From Cepaea nemoralis (Eukaryota > Mollusca > Gastropoda > Stylommatophora > Helicidae): a DNA stretch of 64,000 nucleotides. The notes under the pieces are model-generated. The model saw nothing but the letters and a program-made list of their open reading frames with translations. It was not told the origin of the DNA and ran no database searches. The DNA is taken from positions 183,136-247,135 of the forward strand of contig JACEFZ010012625.1 of the NCBI GenBank assembly GCA_014155875.1, given 5' to 3'. Each line of letters begins with the position of its first letter. Within the stretch, counting starts at the first letter, position 1. The position numbers were made by a program, and so were the translations under genes. Below are positions 32,245 to 43,000 of this stretch, in pieces.

Positions 32245-33459
32245 GTAGCTTTGTCACGGGCAAGAAAAGGTCTTTATGCTATTGGAAACCTGAAACTCCT
32301 CGCCTCACACAGCAAGCTATGGAAGAAGATCGTTGCAACTGCCACTTCTAAGGAAACTATTGACACTCATCTGGGGGTTCACTGCCATAACCATCAAGAT
32401 TTTCGTGAATTCGCGAATACTGAAAAGGACTTTCAGAAATGTCCGGAAGGAGGCTGTGGTGTACCCTGTATGTACAGATTGAAATGTGGACATGTTTGTG
32501 AAAAACTGTGTCATGGATATGACCTTGATCACACTGTCTACAAATGTCCCAAAGCGTGTGCTAAAACTTGCAGTAATGGTCATCCCTGCCAGCTAAGGTG
32601 CTGTGAAGAGTGTGTTTGCAGAGTACTTGTATTAAAACAAATGTCTGTTTGTGGACATGAAGACGAAGTCCCATGCTATCTCCTAGCAGAAGAAGTAGTC
32701 GGTTCATTGGGCTGTTCTAGCGTATTAGACTGTGGCCATCAGTGTTCAGGGTATTGTGGTCAGTGCACGAATAACGAAAAGCACGATGAATGCCACGTCA
32801 AAGTGCAGCACCAATGGCCATGTAGTGATAATGGAACTGTACCTTGTTACACGACAAAGTTAGACTATGATTGCGGGCAAATTTGTGGGGCCAAACGTAA
32901 TTGTGGACATGAATGTTCGGGAAAATGTGGCCAGTGCAGAAAACAAGGAGAGCACAATGAATGCCACGTCATAGTGTGGCACCAATGGCCATGTGGTCAT
33001 AATGAAATTGTACCTTGTTACACGACAAAGTTAAACTATCGCTGCAGTCAAGTTTGTGGGGGAAAACGTGAATGTGGTCACGAATGTTCTGGAATATGTG
33101 GCCAGTGCAGAAAACAAGGAAAGCACAACGAATGTCACGTCAATGTTGAGCACCAATTGCCATGTGGTCATAATGAAACTGTATCTTGTTATACAACAAA
33201 GTTAGACTACCGCTGCAGGCAAGTTTGTGCGACCAAACTTGATTGTGGTCATAAATGTTCAGGAATATGTTGCCAGTGTAGCAAAATTGGTGCGCACGCC
33301 ACATGTAACGTACCAATTGCGTACCAGAGACCTTGTGGGCACACTGAGGATATACCTTGCTACCAGGAAAAATCCAAGTATAACTGTCAGAGTGTCTGTG
33401 GGGCAGATCTTGAATGTGGCCATCATTGTGCTGGTATGTGTAGTAGATGTGAAAAATGA
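32245..33459 (+). CDS. ZNFX1-like segment 3: helicase end and expanded NFX1 fingers
   Basis: The frame is recovered at VALSRARKGLYAIGN (motif VI). Cys-rich NFX1-type fingers follow. From 32740 the unit CGHECSG-CGQCRKQG-HNECH then W/LPCGHNE-VPCYTTKL-Y-C-QVC repeats with an exact 171-bp (57-residue) period, at 32740, 32911, 33082, 33253 and 33424. Neighbouring units are very similar, so the array expanded recently. The TGA at 33457 replaces the codon that in sister units lies between C-x-K and G-x-H. Confidence 0.88.
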   Translation, partial: VALSRARKGLYAIGNLKLLASHSKLWKKIVATATSKETIDTHLGVHCHNHQDFREFANTEKDFQKCPEGGCGVPCMYRLKCGHVCEKLCHGYDLDHTVYKCPKACAKTCSNGHPCQLRCCEECVCRVLVLKQMSVCGHEDEVPCYLLAEEVVGSLGCSSVLDCGHQCSGYCGQCTNNEKHDECHVKVQHQWPCSDNGTVPCYTTKLDYDCGQICGAKRNCGHECSGKCGQCRKQGEHNECHVIVWHQWPCGHNEIVPCYTTKLNYRCSQVCGGKRECGHECSGICGQCRKQGKHNECHVNVEHQLPCGHNETVSCYTTKLDYRCRQVCATKLDCGHKCSGICCQCSKIGAHATCNVPIAYQRPCGHTEDIPCYQEKSKYNCQSVCGADLECGHHCAGMCSRCEK

Positions 33460-34092
33460 GGAGAGCATGGAAAATGTAACGTGCCAGTGAAGTACCGCAG
33501 AAATTGTGGCCATGCTGATGAAATTCCTTGTCATGTGATCCCATCACCACACCCCCCATGTAAGCATGTTTGTGGAGCTGAACTTAAATGTGGACACATT
33601 TGCAACGGGATTTGTTCTGAATGTTTGCACGGAAGAGTGCATCTAGTGTGTCCAGAAAAATGTGCGTTATCGCCTCCGTGCGGACATACTTGTGGCGGTT
33701 TCTGTGGTGTTCCGTGTTTACCATGCGCTCACTTCTGTCCTAATTAGTGTAAACACGGTTCTTGTTTCCAGGATAAAGAGCCTCCACTCTGCAGCCACGC
33801 ATGTCCACCTTGTATGGCCAGGTGCAGTTATGGATGCATGCACTCAAAATGCAGCAGATTGTGTTCAGAAAAATGTGATATTAAACCTTGTGCTAAACGC
33901 TACAACAAGCGTAAGCCGATATGTCATCATAGATGTGCTGGGCTGTGTGGAGAGCTTTGTGTCTGTGGAAAATGTGAACATGTTTCAGCGATTCCGCAAA
34001 GTTCTGAAGCAAAGAAGGATGCCAGTGTAACCAAACATACTGAATCATCCAAAAGCATAAAAGATGTCAAAAAATATAACAACAGGAAATGA
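33460..34092 (+). CDS. ZNFX1-like segment 4: remaining NFX1 fingers
   Basis: The same frame continues past the TGA, is stopped again by TAG at 33745, and continues to 34092. Cys/His spacing includes CGAELKCGHICNGICSECL and CHHRCAGLCGELCVCGKCE. The C-terminal end becomes Lys/Ser-rich before the frame is lost. Confidence 0.85.
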
Positions 34093-34185
34093 AATGGATA
34101 AACAGAGAAGCTGACTACTTGGAACTAACAATAAGCAGAATCAAAGATTGCTTAAACTGCCTTCCTGTGGCTATATCTGTTTTTA

Positions 34186-35104
34186 GACATATCTGATTTA
34201 GACACGTATGTACAAAGATTCGAGCATAATTGTTCCAGCTATACTCCATGTCCAGTATGCAATATTCCAATTCTGAATTGCATTCGTTATGAAAATATCA
34301 ACAGAATGAGAAGTAGAAATAGGTCAGTTCAGAAACAGAAGCTACGCTGGGAGACATGTATATCAGAAAAACGAAAGACAGATTTGCAGGCATCCCAAAA
34401 AGCACTTGGTCCTTCTCCATTAATGCTAGACTTCCATTCAACTGATGTTAAAAACGCTACTAATATTGTGACGCCATGTGCCATTTCCTTACAATTGAAA
34501 TGCCGCTTTGTTCTGAACACAATCTCATCAGGAATGAAGAATCAAGATGAGTCCACGCACACAGAGCTCTTACAGTCCCTAAAATGTGCAGTGTTAAACA
34601 TTAAAGGGAGAATAACGAAGCAGCAAAGGGAAGAATTTACAGCAGAACTGATGGGGTGCTTCTGGCTGAGCTGTCTGTCTCACCTGGACAGTATTATCTT
34701 ACCAGATGATCTAAAAGAATCACGGGATTGCCAAATAGATACAGAGCTGTGGGACATCATTGACGCCCTTGGCGAGTCAAAAGTCACTAATGACATCTTA
34801 ACCAGAGCTGAGCGTGTGTTTGACAGAAAGAATAAGAGAATACAAAAAAGATTCCCCGAAAAAGAAGACAGAAGAAGGTCAATATTTTTAGAGCAGGCAT
34901 GGTCAAATGTCCTTAAAACTATGGCGTCCGCAGATGACGATGTAAGTTCACTAGTATGTACTACTATTACTACTACTATTACAACTACTATTGCTACTAC
35001 TAATACTGCTACTATTACTACCACTATTACTACTACAACTGCTGATAATACCACTATCACATCCATTTCGTCTACTGCCACTTGTACTACTACTACTACT
35101 ACTG

Positions 35105-35153
<49 letters not shown>

Positions 35154-35292
35154 TACTACTACTACTACTACTACATCTACTACTACTACTACTACTGCTA
35201 CTTGTGCTCCTAATGTTTGTGAAATTAATACCTTTAATAATCAGATAAGAGCGGATAGAACGCCGAATTCTCCTTCGGCAGACTCTTGTTAG
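34186..35292 (+). CDS. ZNFX1-like segment 5: C-terminal region with poly-Thr microsatellite
   Basis: The frame reads DISDLDTYVQRFEHNCSSYT, then PCPVCNIPIL, and a helical segment typical of the family after the fingers. Within it, 34957-35213 is an (ACT)n-type microsatellite encoding mostly threonine, some 80 codons. A short unique tail, CEINTFNNQIRADRT, and a stop at 35290 follow. The threonine run is not a feature I know from the family and probably expanded here. Confidence 0.8.
34957..35213. repeat. (ACT)n / (CTA)n microsatellite inside the ZNFX1-like frame
   Basis: Imperfect in the first half (ACT, ATT, GCT triplets), then nearly pure ACT from ~35080. It keeps the reading frame open throughout. 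Confidence 0.97.
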
Positions 35293-35679
35293 AATCCTCA
35301 GTAAGGTGTGGGATTTTTTTTTTCTGTCGCGTGCAAAAAGAAACTCCTAACCTGCACAGTTGCCGGCGACTGCACTAGCCAGGCGGCCTTAATTCCTCAG
35401 GCTCAAAGACCCCTCTGCCATACACCGTAAGGTATTATATTGGCAGTAAATGACAGTTTTGACAGTCAATCATCATACAGATTCCTATTGTCCTACGTGT
35501 TTTCAGTTTGTTTGATGTTTATTATTTGTTATCTCCACAAAAGCAGTGGCAAACTACTGAACTAACATTGCATGATAAATCACAGTCGGCCAGTAAATGC
35601 TGGGGTATATGCAGCATTCTGTAAAGACTTTGAAACTAGCTGGGGTTCTTTTTTACCCATGTACCCAATATGCCTCATC
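35293..35679. other. No gene recognised
   Basis: Sequence 3' of the helicase exon. No AATAAA-type polyadenylation signal was found close to the stop. Confidence 0.4.
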
Positions 35680-35940
35680 TTATCTCATTTTATCTCATCT
35701 CATTTCATCTAATCTTTTTTCCCTCTTGTACCTTGCGTTGCCGAGGCGAAAGATGCATCGCTGGAGAGTGCCAATTTATCGACTTCATATATGGAGATTC
35801 TCATGGTCTCTGTTATTCCCTCTTTCCATAACTTACAAGGTCAGGCTCCTCTTCTGGTTTCATTTGGTCTGTAAATCATTGCTTGCTGTGGTATACTGTC
35901 AGCTGGGAGCCAACATATAGCCCAGTAAGCCGGCAAGGGA
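35680..35940 (+). repeat. Dispersed repeat E, copy 2
   Basis: CATCTCATTTCATCTAATC, CCCTCTTGTACCTTGCGTTG and TTGCTTGCTGTGGTATACTG align with the copy at 23640-23905 in the same orientation. A frame ending FHLVCKSLLAVVYCQLGANI parallels FHLVCTSLLVVVYC in copy 1. Confidence 0.75.
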
Positions 35941-35989
35941 TTTTATTTTCTAACCCTCGAAGAAGAAGAATCAATATGCCTCATGGCGA

Positions 35990-36215
35990 GCAAAAGGATC
36001 TGTACTTTACTATACAAAACATACGCCTCACATAAAACATACGCCTCACATAAAAGATACACCTCACATAAAACATACGCCTCACAGAAAACATACACCT
36101 CACATAAAACATACGCCTCACATAAAAGATACACCTCACATAAAACATACGCCTCACAGACAACATACATCTCACATAAAATATACGCCACACATAAAAC
36201 ATACGCTTCACGTAG
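35990..36215. repeat. 18-bp minisatellite, about 11 copies
   Basis: The unit CATACGCCTCACATAAAA repeats with CATAAAAGATACACCTCA variants. It is unrelated in sequence to the other 18-bp arrays. Confidence 0.94.
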
Positions 36216-36810
36216 AAAATCGTGCTTTACAGTTATAGACAAACTAGCGTAAACAAATATTAACGGTCGTTAACCTTCATACACTGGCAAATGAAATCCT
36301 AAAATTATACTTTCATTTTAAACAGAAGCTCTGTTATTTGATTGAAAGACATTTTCAAGACGACAGTCCATAACAAGGTATTGGAGATCTTCCTGTCCAG
36401 ATTTCAGTCCCAGAGCACGGTGACTATCTTTGTTAAATATTGATTTGACAATCTGGACATTACCTTTGCTAATGTAGGCTACTTCTTTATTCAATCGAAT
36501 GTATTCCCTTAGAGAATTTAAAAACAGAAGATACAAACAATATGTTGCACCATTTATTGCCTGGCATATTTCGCTGCATCTCGTGGTTTTCGTATACTGT
36601 ATTCCACGAACATTAAACGATTGCTCAAATACAGTGAGGCGGTAGCAATTCAATTAGGCTGTTCAATACGGATTTGCGCGGATGGAAAGACTTCATTATA
36701 TATTTGAAATTGCCTTGGGAATAACAGATGTCCCAGATTCGAACAATATCTATGACTATGTTGTTTAAAATGTTTCAGCTTGACTATTATTCATTTATTC
36801 ACTTCATATG
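36216..36810. other. No gene recognised; one unidentified minus frame
   Basis: A 111-codon minus frame (36318-36653) has an apparently non-repetitive protein-like composition (for example SIFNKDSHRALGLKSGQEDL). I do not recognise it, and no splice or partner evidence supports it. Confidence 0.3.
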
Positions 36811-36821
36811 ATATATAACTC

Positions 36822-37085
36822 TGGACGCCTGTGTGTATTGTTGCGCACGTAAAAAAATCCCTTGGCAATTGGAAATCGAAAACGAGTAGCCTAACGGCGC
36901 TGCCAGGGCACAATTTCGAGTTAAAAATCTACCCAAAGTATTTCAGGATCCTCGCCGATGCTACGGAGTTCGTGCATTGAACTGAGTTTCTTCAGACTCA
37001 TGTTTGAGTTAGGAGGAAAACAGAGCACTTATGGGTTAAACCCGTGTTCGTGATGTTGATCCAACGACTAAACTAAACTAAACTA
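36822..37085 (+). mobile_element. tRNA-derived SINE, family C, 5'-truncated
   Basis: It is flanked by a perfect 11-bp duplication, ATATATAACTC (36811-36821 and 37086-37096). The body matches 52205-52474 (GAAATCGAAAACGAGTAGCC, GTTTGAGTTAGGAGGAAAAC). It ends in a pentamer tail, (ACTAA)n. The tRNA head present in the 52069 copy is missing. Confidence 0.95.
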
Positions 37086-37189
37086 ATATATAACTCGTTA
37101 GTATACACCTGAGGAGATGCCTCGAAATAAGCCATATCACACATCGTGCAACATATTGTTTCCGGCTTCTGTGTTTAAAATACTTCTTT

Positions 37190-37470
37190 ATGTAAGGAGA
37201 AATATGATATTACATTGTAATGTTTTAACAGTGTTCTTTGGTCTTGTGGTGAAAAGAGAGACATTGGAGAAAATCGTGACGACCGGAGACATCGGTGATA
37301 GAAGAGGCAGAGGGGTACAGAGATAATTATGCAGGATAATTTCAGACGGTAGCATGAAGGCATATCATCAATAGATTTGATCCAGAACATCAAAGGTCTA
37401 ATCTGTGCAGAGACAGGAACGCCTCTGCCATTTAGGGAGACACTTGATGATGATGCTGCTGATGATGCTG
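37190..37470 (+). mobile_element. LINE 3'-end fragment
   Basis: A short frame reads FGLVVKRETLEKIVTTGDIG, parallel to FGHVMRRNNLENLVTTGKIE in the intact LINE. A GATGATGCTGATGATGCTGA tail-like stretch follows at ~37447-37480. Confidence 0.65.
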
Positions 37471-38269
37471 ATAGTGATGAGTGGCACCTTGCAGTTTTGA
37501 CAGACCAAAGTATGTCAGTTGGAATGTGGCAAAAATTCCATCACAATGCCTGGGCAGAGCTTCGGAGAAACATGTGGTGCCCAAACGACATGTTCCCTCT
37601 CTCGGCCTTGCCTTGTATTTTCCAGAGGAATGGCACAAGGTAGGCTGCAGACGATGGCTGCTCAGTGTGAAACCTCTGAGACCTCGCCTGCACTAGCAGG
37701 TGGCGAGTGGTGGCCAGACCCTGGAACCCAAGGGACCTGACTTAGAGGCGTTCAGCCAAGTCCCATAGGTGAGGGCCTCGTACGCTCCTAAACCGTAGGG
37801 CGCGTAATCTGTCAACCACAAGTGTCCGGACCTGTGCAATGACCTGTGCACTATCGTCAAACTCCCCGCCTGACTTTTGCGGATCCCGCGACCACCGGGA
37901 ATAGGCCCGCCGGAGATATTTCCGGAGTTATTGCTCGTCAGTTGCGAGCAAATCTCCCATCCTTCCACTGTGCGGATCTTGTGACCAGCGAGAATAGACT
38001 GAATAAGTAAAGAAACGATAAAAGATGCTGATAGATGAAACGATGCTGATAGTGATGATGATGTTGATAACTGTATATATTTTTTTCTTTTTTATTTGCT
38101 TATTTGGAATTTAAGTATTAGTGAATTTAGAAGTCTATGAAGGTACGTTTAATCGATGGTTTAAAAATAGTGCAAGTGATTTATTTATTTGTTTAATATA
38201 TCCAGATACAACACATAACTTATTTAATACTTTGCATAATATATTTTAATTATTGCTTCAATTGATTGA
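37471..38269. other. No gene; includes a 28S-rRNA-like stretch
   Basis: The segment 37735-37770 contains CTGACTTAGAGGCGTTCAG, identical to a very conserved 28S rRNA stretch, followed by a weaker match (CCCATAGGT). The surrounding sequence does not continue as rRNA as far as I can tell. The remainder is unassigned. Confidence 0.45.
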
Positions 38270-38690
38270 GTTTTGTATGGCTGTGAAGCGTGGACAATAA
38301 GCAGTCAAGCTGAAAACAGCTGATGGCTGTGGAAATGTGGTTTATAAGGAAAATGCAAAGAATATCATGGACAGATAGAAAAACCAATGAACAAGTCCTT
38401 CAAAAACAAATGAAGATCGTAAACTGATTAGAGACATTAGACGTAGACAGTCAAAATTTTTTGGGCATGTTATGAGAAGAAATGAATTGAAGAACTTGGT
38501 GACGACTGGCAAGATCGAAGGGAAGAGACCAAGGGGAAGACCGAGAAGTAAATACCTGGATGGCTTGGCTACATGGCATGGTCGAGACAGGAACACAGAG
38601 CTGATCCACGACTCTGGTGATCAAGTGACATGGCAGTACATGATCGCCCACGCTTATCGGCATGGCACATGATGGATGCATTGATTGAAC
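38270..38690 (+). mobile_element. RTE-like LINE 3' fragment, same family as the intact copy
   Basis: It matches 40056-40460 (complement) closely. It reads GHVMRRNELKNLVTTGKIEG, then KRPRGRPRSKYLDGLATWHG and the end HAYRHGT, followed by GATGGATG. One frameshift is present near 38400-38460. Confidence 0.92.
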
Positions 38691-39720
38691 ACGTACATAC
38701 ATATCTGCAATAGAGACATTGAAAATGCCACAAGCTTTGATTAAATTGGCTCCACAATAATCGGCAACAGGGGCTGTTTTACAGAAATTAGTAGACTGGT
38801 AATGGCAATTCAAAGTTTAAACAGCATGAAGTACCTATGGCACAACACCAGCAAAGATATATAAGAAAACACGTTTGGAACATACATTATTTTCCTGTGC
38901 CAACATACAGTTATGAACAACGGACAATTTCACAAACACTAAAGAAGACCACCGGGGGATTTTAAACATTGTTGTTACAAAAAGTACTTAAAATGTTGTG
39001 GATCAAGACAAAAAGTAGTATTCTATCAGGTGTGATCATCGAAGAAAACTGAATCATATGCAGCATCATATCGGGGAAACTAAAATACTGTGGCTAAGCC
39101 AAACGCCACATAAGTTTACAAAGTGTAGTCGTTAATCGTTAGTCGCCGCTCCAACTTAACGGCAAAATGTTTCGTTCCTGTGCCAGTGAATATCACACAA
39201 AATGCCCCTCACTATATCATGTGAAACATGGAACAGACAGCAGTCCCGAGATATCAACAGTAGGCACAGGCATACATGCATAAGGCCGCTGCCAGAATGC
39301 CAACACAACACTCCGCTACAAAAAATTACAGTTCATCGTCGATGGAAGCGACAGTTACTAGACAACCAATAGTTGCAAATATATTACTGTATACGGCAAA
39401 ACCAGCTAGTTCAGCTAACTGTCGTCCGCCATTTTTCTGAAATTTAATGTTCACAAAAGAAACCACCGTGGACAGATGTAAAGTCACCCCACATCAAATC
39501 AACAGCTCTCGGTGTCGGTTATCGCACTTAACTAAGTATCTGGGAGACGGAACCATGTACTACCAGTCCAAAATGGGGAAAATGGGTCAGAAAACCGTAG
39601 TCAGAAGCAAATACACTCCAGAGGCCTTGACATCACAACAGCCTATCGGTCATATTGGATCGGAAGTCGGCACGTCACATGAAATAATTATTAATATATG
39701 TGTCCTGGAATACAAGAGAC
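38691..39720. other. No gene recognised
   Basis: About 1 kb of apparently unique sequence. A 98-codon plus frame (39447-39743) begins MFTKETTVDRCKVTPHQINS. I see no domain in it. Confidence 0.4.
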
Positions 39721-39724
39721 CATA

Positions 39725-39905
39725 TCTTGTCATGTTTATTTAAATTTTTTAAACCAGCCATAACTTGTAAATATGTTCACTATGTACATTTAACCATAAT
39801 TTGCTCATATTTTAAAGGCATACCGTTTACTGACACGACTTTAACCATAATTATAATGTGTTATGATGGTCACTGGCATACATGTAACCATATTTTGTAA
39901 TAATG
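39725..39905. repeat. ~38-bp dispersed tandem repeat, block 1
   Basis: Diverged units of the type TTTAACCATAATTTGTTATG plus ATGTTTACTGACATACAT. The same repeat occurs at 43450, 50465 and 56085. Confidence 0.75.
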
Positions 39906-39911
39906 TTTACT

Positions 39912-39995
39912 CGGGTGCATGGGCTCGTTTGTGTAATGGTTAGGACGTTAGCCTGACGAAGGTATGAGCGCATATAGACGAAGTAGGGCGCCAGC
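39912..39995 (+). mobile_element. Possible tRNA-like SINE head
   Basis: GTGTAATGGTTAGGACGTTA and GCCTGACGAAGG resemble the 5' half of a tRNA, but no clear B box follows. Only the head may be present, next to the LINE 3' end. Confidence 0.35.
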
Positions 39996-40035
39996 TCTCG
40001 ACATTCCGCTGTGGAAAGAAAAGACTGTCCACCTA

Positions 40036-43000
40036 TTCCTCTATCCATCCATCCATCATGTGCCATGCCGGTAAGCGTGGGCGGTCATGTTCTGCCATCT
40101 CACTCGATCAACAGAGTCGTGGATCAGTTCCGTGTTTCTGTCTCGACCATGCCACAAGGCCAAGCCATCCAGATACTTGTTTCTAGGTCTTCCCCTTGGT
40201 CTATTCTCCTCGATCTTACCAGTTGTCACCAAGTTCTCCAAATTATTTCTTCTCATAACATGCCCAAAAAATTGTGACTGTCTACGTCTAATGTCTCTGA
40301 TCAGTTTACGATCTTCATTTGTTTCTTGAAGGACTTGTTCATTGGTCTTTCTGGCTGTCCATGGTATTCTTTGCATTTTCCTCAGAAACCACATTTCTAC
40401 AGCCATCAGATGTTTTTCAGCCTGGCTGCTCATTGTCCAAGCTTCACATCCATATAAAAGTATAGGTTCAATGTAGCATCTCAACACTCTTTTTCTCGTT
40501 TCAATTGACATCTTTTTATTGGTCAGTATGTTTTTCATCTTGCTAAAGGCTACTTTTGCCATGGCGATTCTTGTTCTAATCTCTTCAAGGCATCTCCCAT
40601 CAGATGTTATTACTGTTCCGAGATAATTGTACCTATTCACTTGTTGAAGAATATTCCCATTTACTTGTATATTACACTGTGGTATTTCGTTCTTCCTAGT
40701 GACGACCATAATCTGTGTCTTTTTACAATTTAATTCTAACCCTTGTTGTTCACTGTGTGTAACAACCGCATCTACTAAATTTTGCAGATCCTGTTCATTG
40801 TCTGCAATCAAGACTGTATCATCTGCATATCTAATGTTATTGATGCATCGTCCCCCAATGTTGATTCCTTCCATATTTTCAATATTTCTGAAAATATTTT
40901 CACTGTACAGGGAAAACAGATCTGGAGACATTACACATCCCTGTCTCACACCTCTCTTAATAGGCTGATATTGGCTTACTTCATTATCAACTCTTATGGC
41001 AGCTTGTTGTTTCCAATATATGTTTTTTACAAGTCTAAGGTCTTTCCCATCAATTTGTAGATCTTCAAGCATCCTTATCATGTTGACATGTCTCACTTTA
41101 TCAAAAGCCTTTGTGTAGTCAATAAAGCAAAGGTGTAGATCTTTGTTTACTTCTATAGAACGTTCGATTACGGTTCTCAGTATATACACAGCATTTACTG
41201 TACCCTTGCCTACTACAAACCCACATTGTTCTTCTCCTATTTCAGGTTGTATTTTCCTCCTAACTCTTTGCATGATAATTCTTAGCAAAATCTTCGTGAT
41301 GTGACTCATTATACTAATTGTTCGATGTTGATCACATTCCAAGGCTCCTGATTTCTTTGGGATTGCAATAAATACAGAATTACATAACTCATGAGGTATA
41401 TTTCCAGTATCATATATTGTATTAAGCAGACTGGTAACTTTATCTATTCCATATTCTTCTAAAGCATTAATCATTTCTGTTGTGACGCTGTCTGGACCGG
41501 GGGTCTTGCCAGATTTCATATGATTAAGAGCATTCTGAACCTCCGTCTTCAAAATTGCTGGCCCTTCATTGTTATTTTGAACAATATATTGTTCGTCTCT
41601 GTTATCGTCATAAAGGTTTTTCACGTAATCTGACCATACATGTAAAATCTGATCTTTTTCTATTATGACTCTTCCATCTTTTGTCTTTAGGCAGCCTGCT
41701 GATGTACGTGTTCTTTGATTAGTAATCTCCTGAATTCTTTTGTGCATTAGTTTCGCATTTTTACTGTTGTGTTGTTTTTCAATTTCTCTGCAATTTTTCT
41801 CAAGCCATGTTTCTTTAGCCTCCTTACATAAGGTTCTGACTTTTCTGTGAATTTCTTCATATTTGGCAGGATTATTTTTGTTCTGTCTTCTTGTTTCCAT
41901 TAGTTGTAAAATTTCTTCAGTCATCCATGTCTTACGGCCCACTTTCTTTACTTTTGGAATAGTTTTTTCTGCTGCACAACTGATTGAATTCTTCAGCATT
42001 TCCCATTGATCATCTACATCTTGAAATAGGATCTCTAGATCAGACAATAAATCAAATTTGTTCTTTACTTCTATGTTAAAATTATCTTGTATTTCTTTGT
42101 CAGTTTTCAATTTGCACAAGTCATATTTAGGGTTTCCTGCTGTATACTTGACTTTCTTTAACTTTACCCTCAATGTGCCAGTAATTAATCTGTGATCACT
42201 GTAACAGTCTGCATTTGGAACTGTTTTTACAACTGTTAATGCATTTCGAAACCTTTTGCTTATCAGGATGTAATCTATCTGGTTTTTAATCCTGCTGTCT
42301 GGACTCCTCCATGTCCATAATCTTCTAGGATGTTGTTTAAACCAGGTGTTTCCTACAACCATTTCTTGTTCTTTTGCCCATTCTACAAGTCTGTAACCTC
42401 TTTCATTTCTCTCTCCCAAACCATGGTTGCCTACACTGCATCCATCGCTTTGCTTTCCTATTTTTGCGTTGAAATCACCCATTATGATATTTATTTCTGA
42501 TTTTTTACAGTTCTTCAAAGCAGACTCCATGTCATTATAAAATTTCTCTATACTTTCTTCACTGCTTTCACTTGTTGGGGCATATACTTGAATTACATTT
42601 ATTTTAAAAGGTCTTCCGTTTAATTTTACTAATAGAACTCTGTCTGACACAGCCCAATATCCTTTGACAGAATTTGATGTTTGCTTATCTAATATAATGG
42701 CTACACCTCTTTGCTGTTCTTCTCCCTCCGAGTAAATAATCTTACAATCCTCTCCTGTCCTTATCCCTGCTCCTCTCCATCTCGTTTCCGATATTCCTAA
42801 TATGTTAATCTTCTCTCTCTCCATTTCTTTTTTGATGTCCTCCAACTTTCCATCTGCATTCATTGTTCTAACATTCCAAGTTCCTACTTTCAATGATATT
42901 AATCTTTTGCACCTAGTAGCCTGTTGACGGTCTGGAGTCACCTGGTGCGCATGACTATCCCTACCGGGCGAGGCTGCTCCTATGGAGCACCCATTTACGC

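Larger units (their letters stand above)
28558..35292 (+). pseudogene. ZNFX1-like: ZNFX1-like NFX1-type zinc finger helicase, large exon, broken
   Basis: ZNFX1 proteins are cytoplasmic SF1 RNA helicases linked to antiviral RNA sensing and small-RNA inheritance. Domains in order: ARM-like N-terminal region with EEPPDNFLDLPIIPT and EGGYTDVHQYLDVQFRLMRQ (28570-29860); helicase with Walker A GPPGTGKT (30075-30098), Walker B-like VEEAAE (31599-31616), GDHQQLRP and KEQHRMHPEIS; helicase end VALSRARKGLYAIG (~32244); Cys/His-rich NFX1 fingers (32400-34080); C-terminal region to 35292. In-frame stops lie at 29865 (TAA), 33457 (TGA) and 33745 (TAG). Frameshifts fall at ~31905, ~31995, ~32150 and ~32165, and again between 34090 and 34185. 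The acceptor ATATTCTAG (28557) fits exon C in phase. Either a recently dead paralogue or a gene with assembly errors. Confidence 0.93.

Noticed and set aside
28558..35292. Alternative genetic code or stop readthrough to explain the broken ZNFX1-like frame
   Set aside because: All three stop codons occur in frame and frameshifts are present as well; no single recoding rule explains them.
28558..35292. Processed (retrocopied) pseudogene
   Set aside because: A plausible acceptor at its start is phase-matched to an upstream exon, and no poly(A) tail or target duplication was seen; not excluded but less likely.
36318..36653. 111-codon minus frame as a host gene
   Set aside because: Composition is protein-like but nothing is recognised; kept only as an unassigned region.
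37735..37770. A functional rRNA gene
   Set aside because: Only ~20 bp match strongly; flanking sequence does not continue as 28S.
39447..39743. 98-codon plus frame as a host gene
   Set aside because: No recognisable motif, no splice context and only chance-level length for this base composition.
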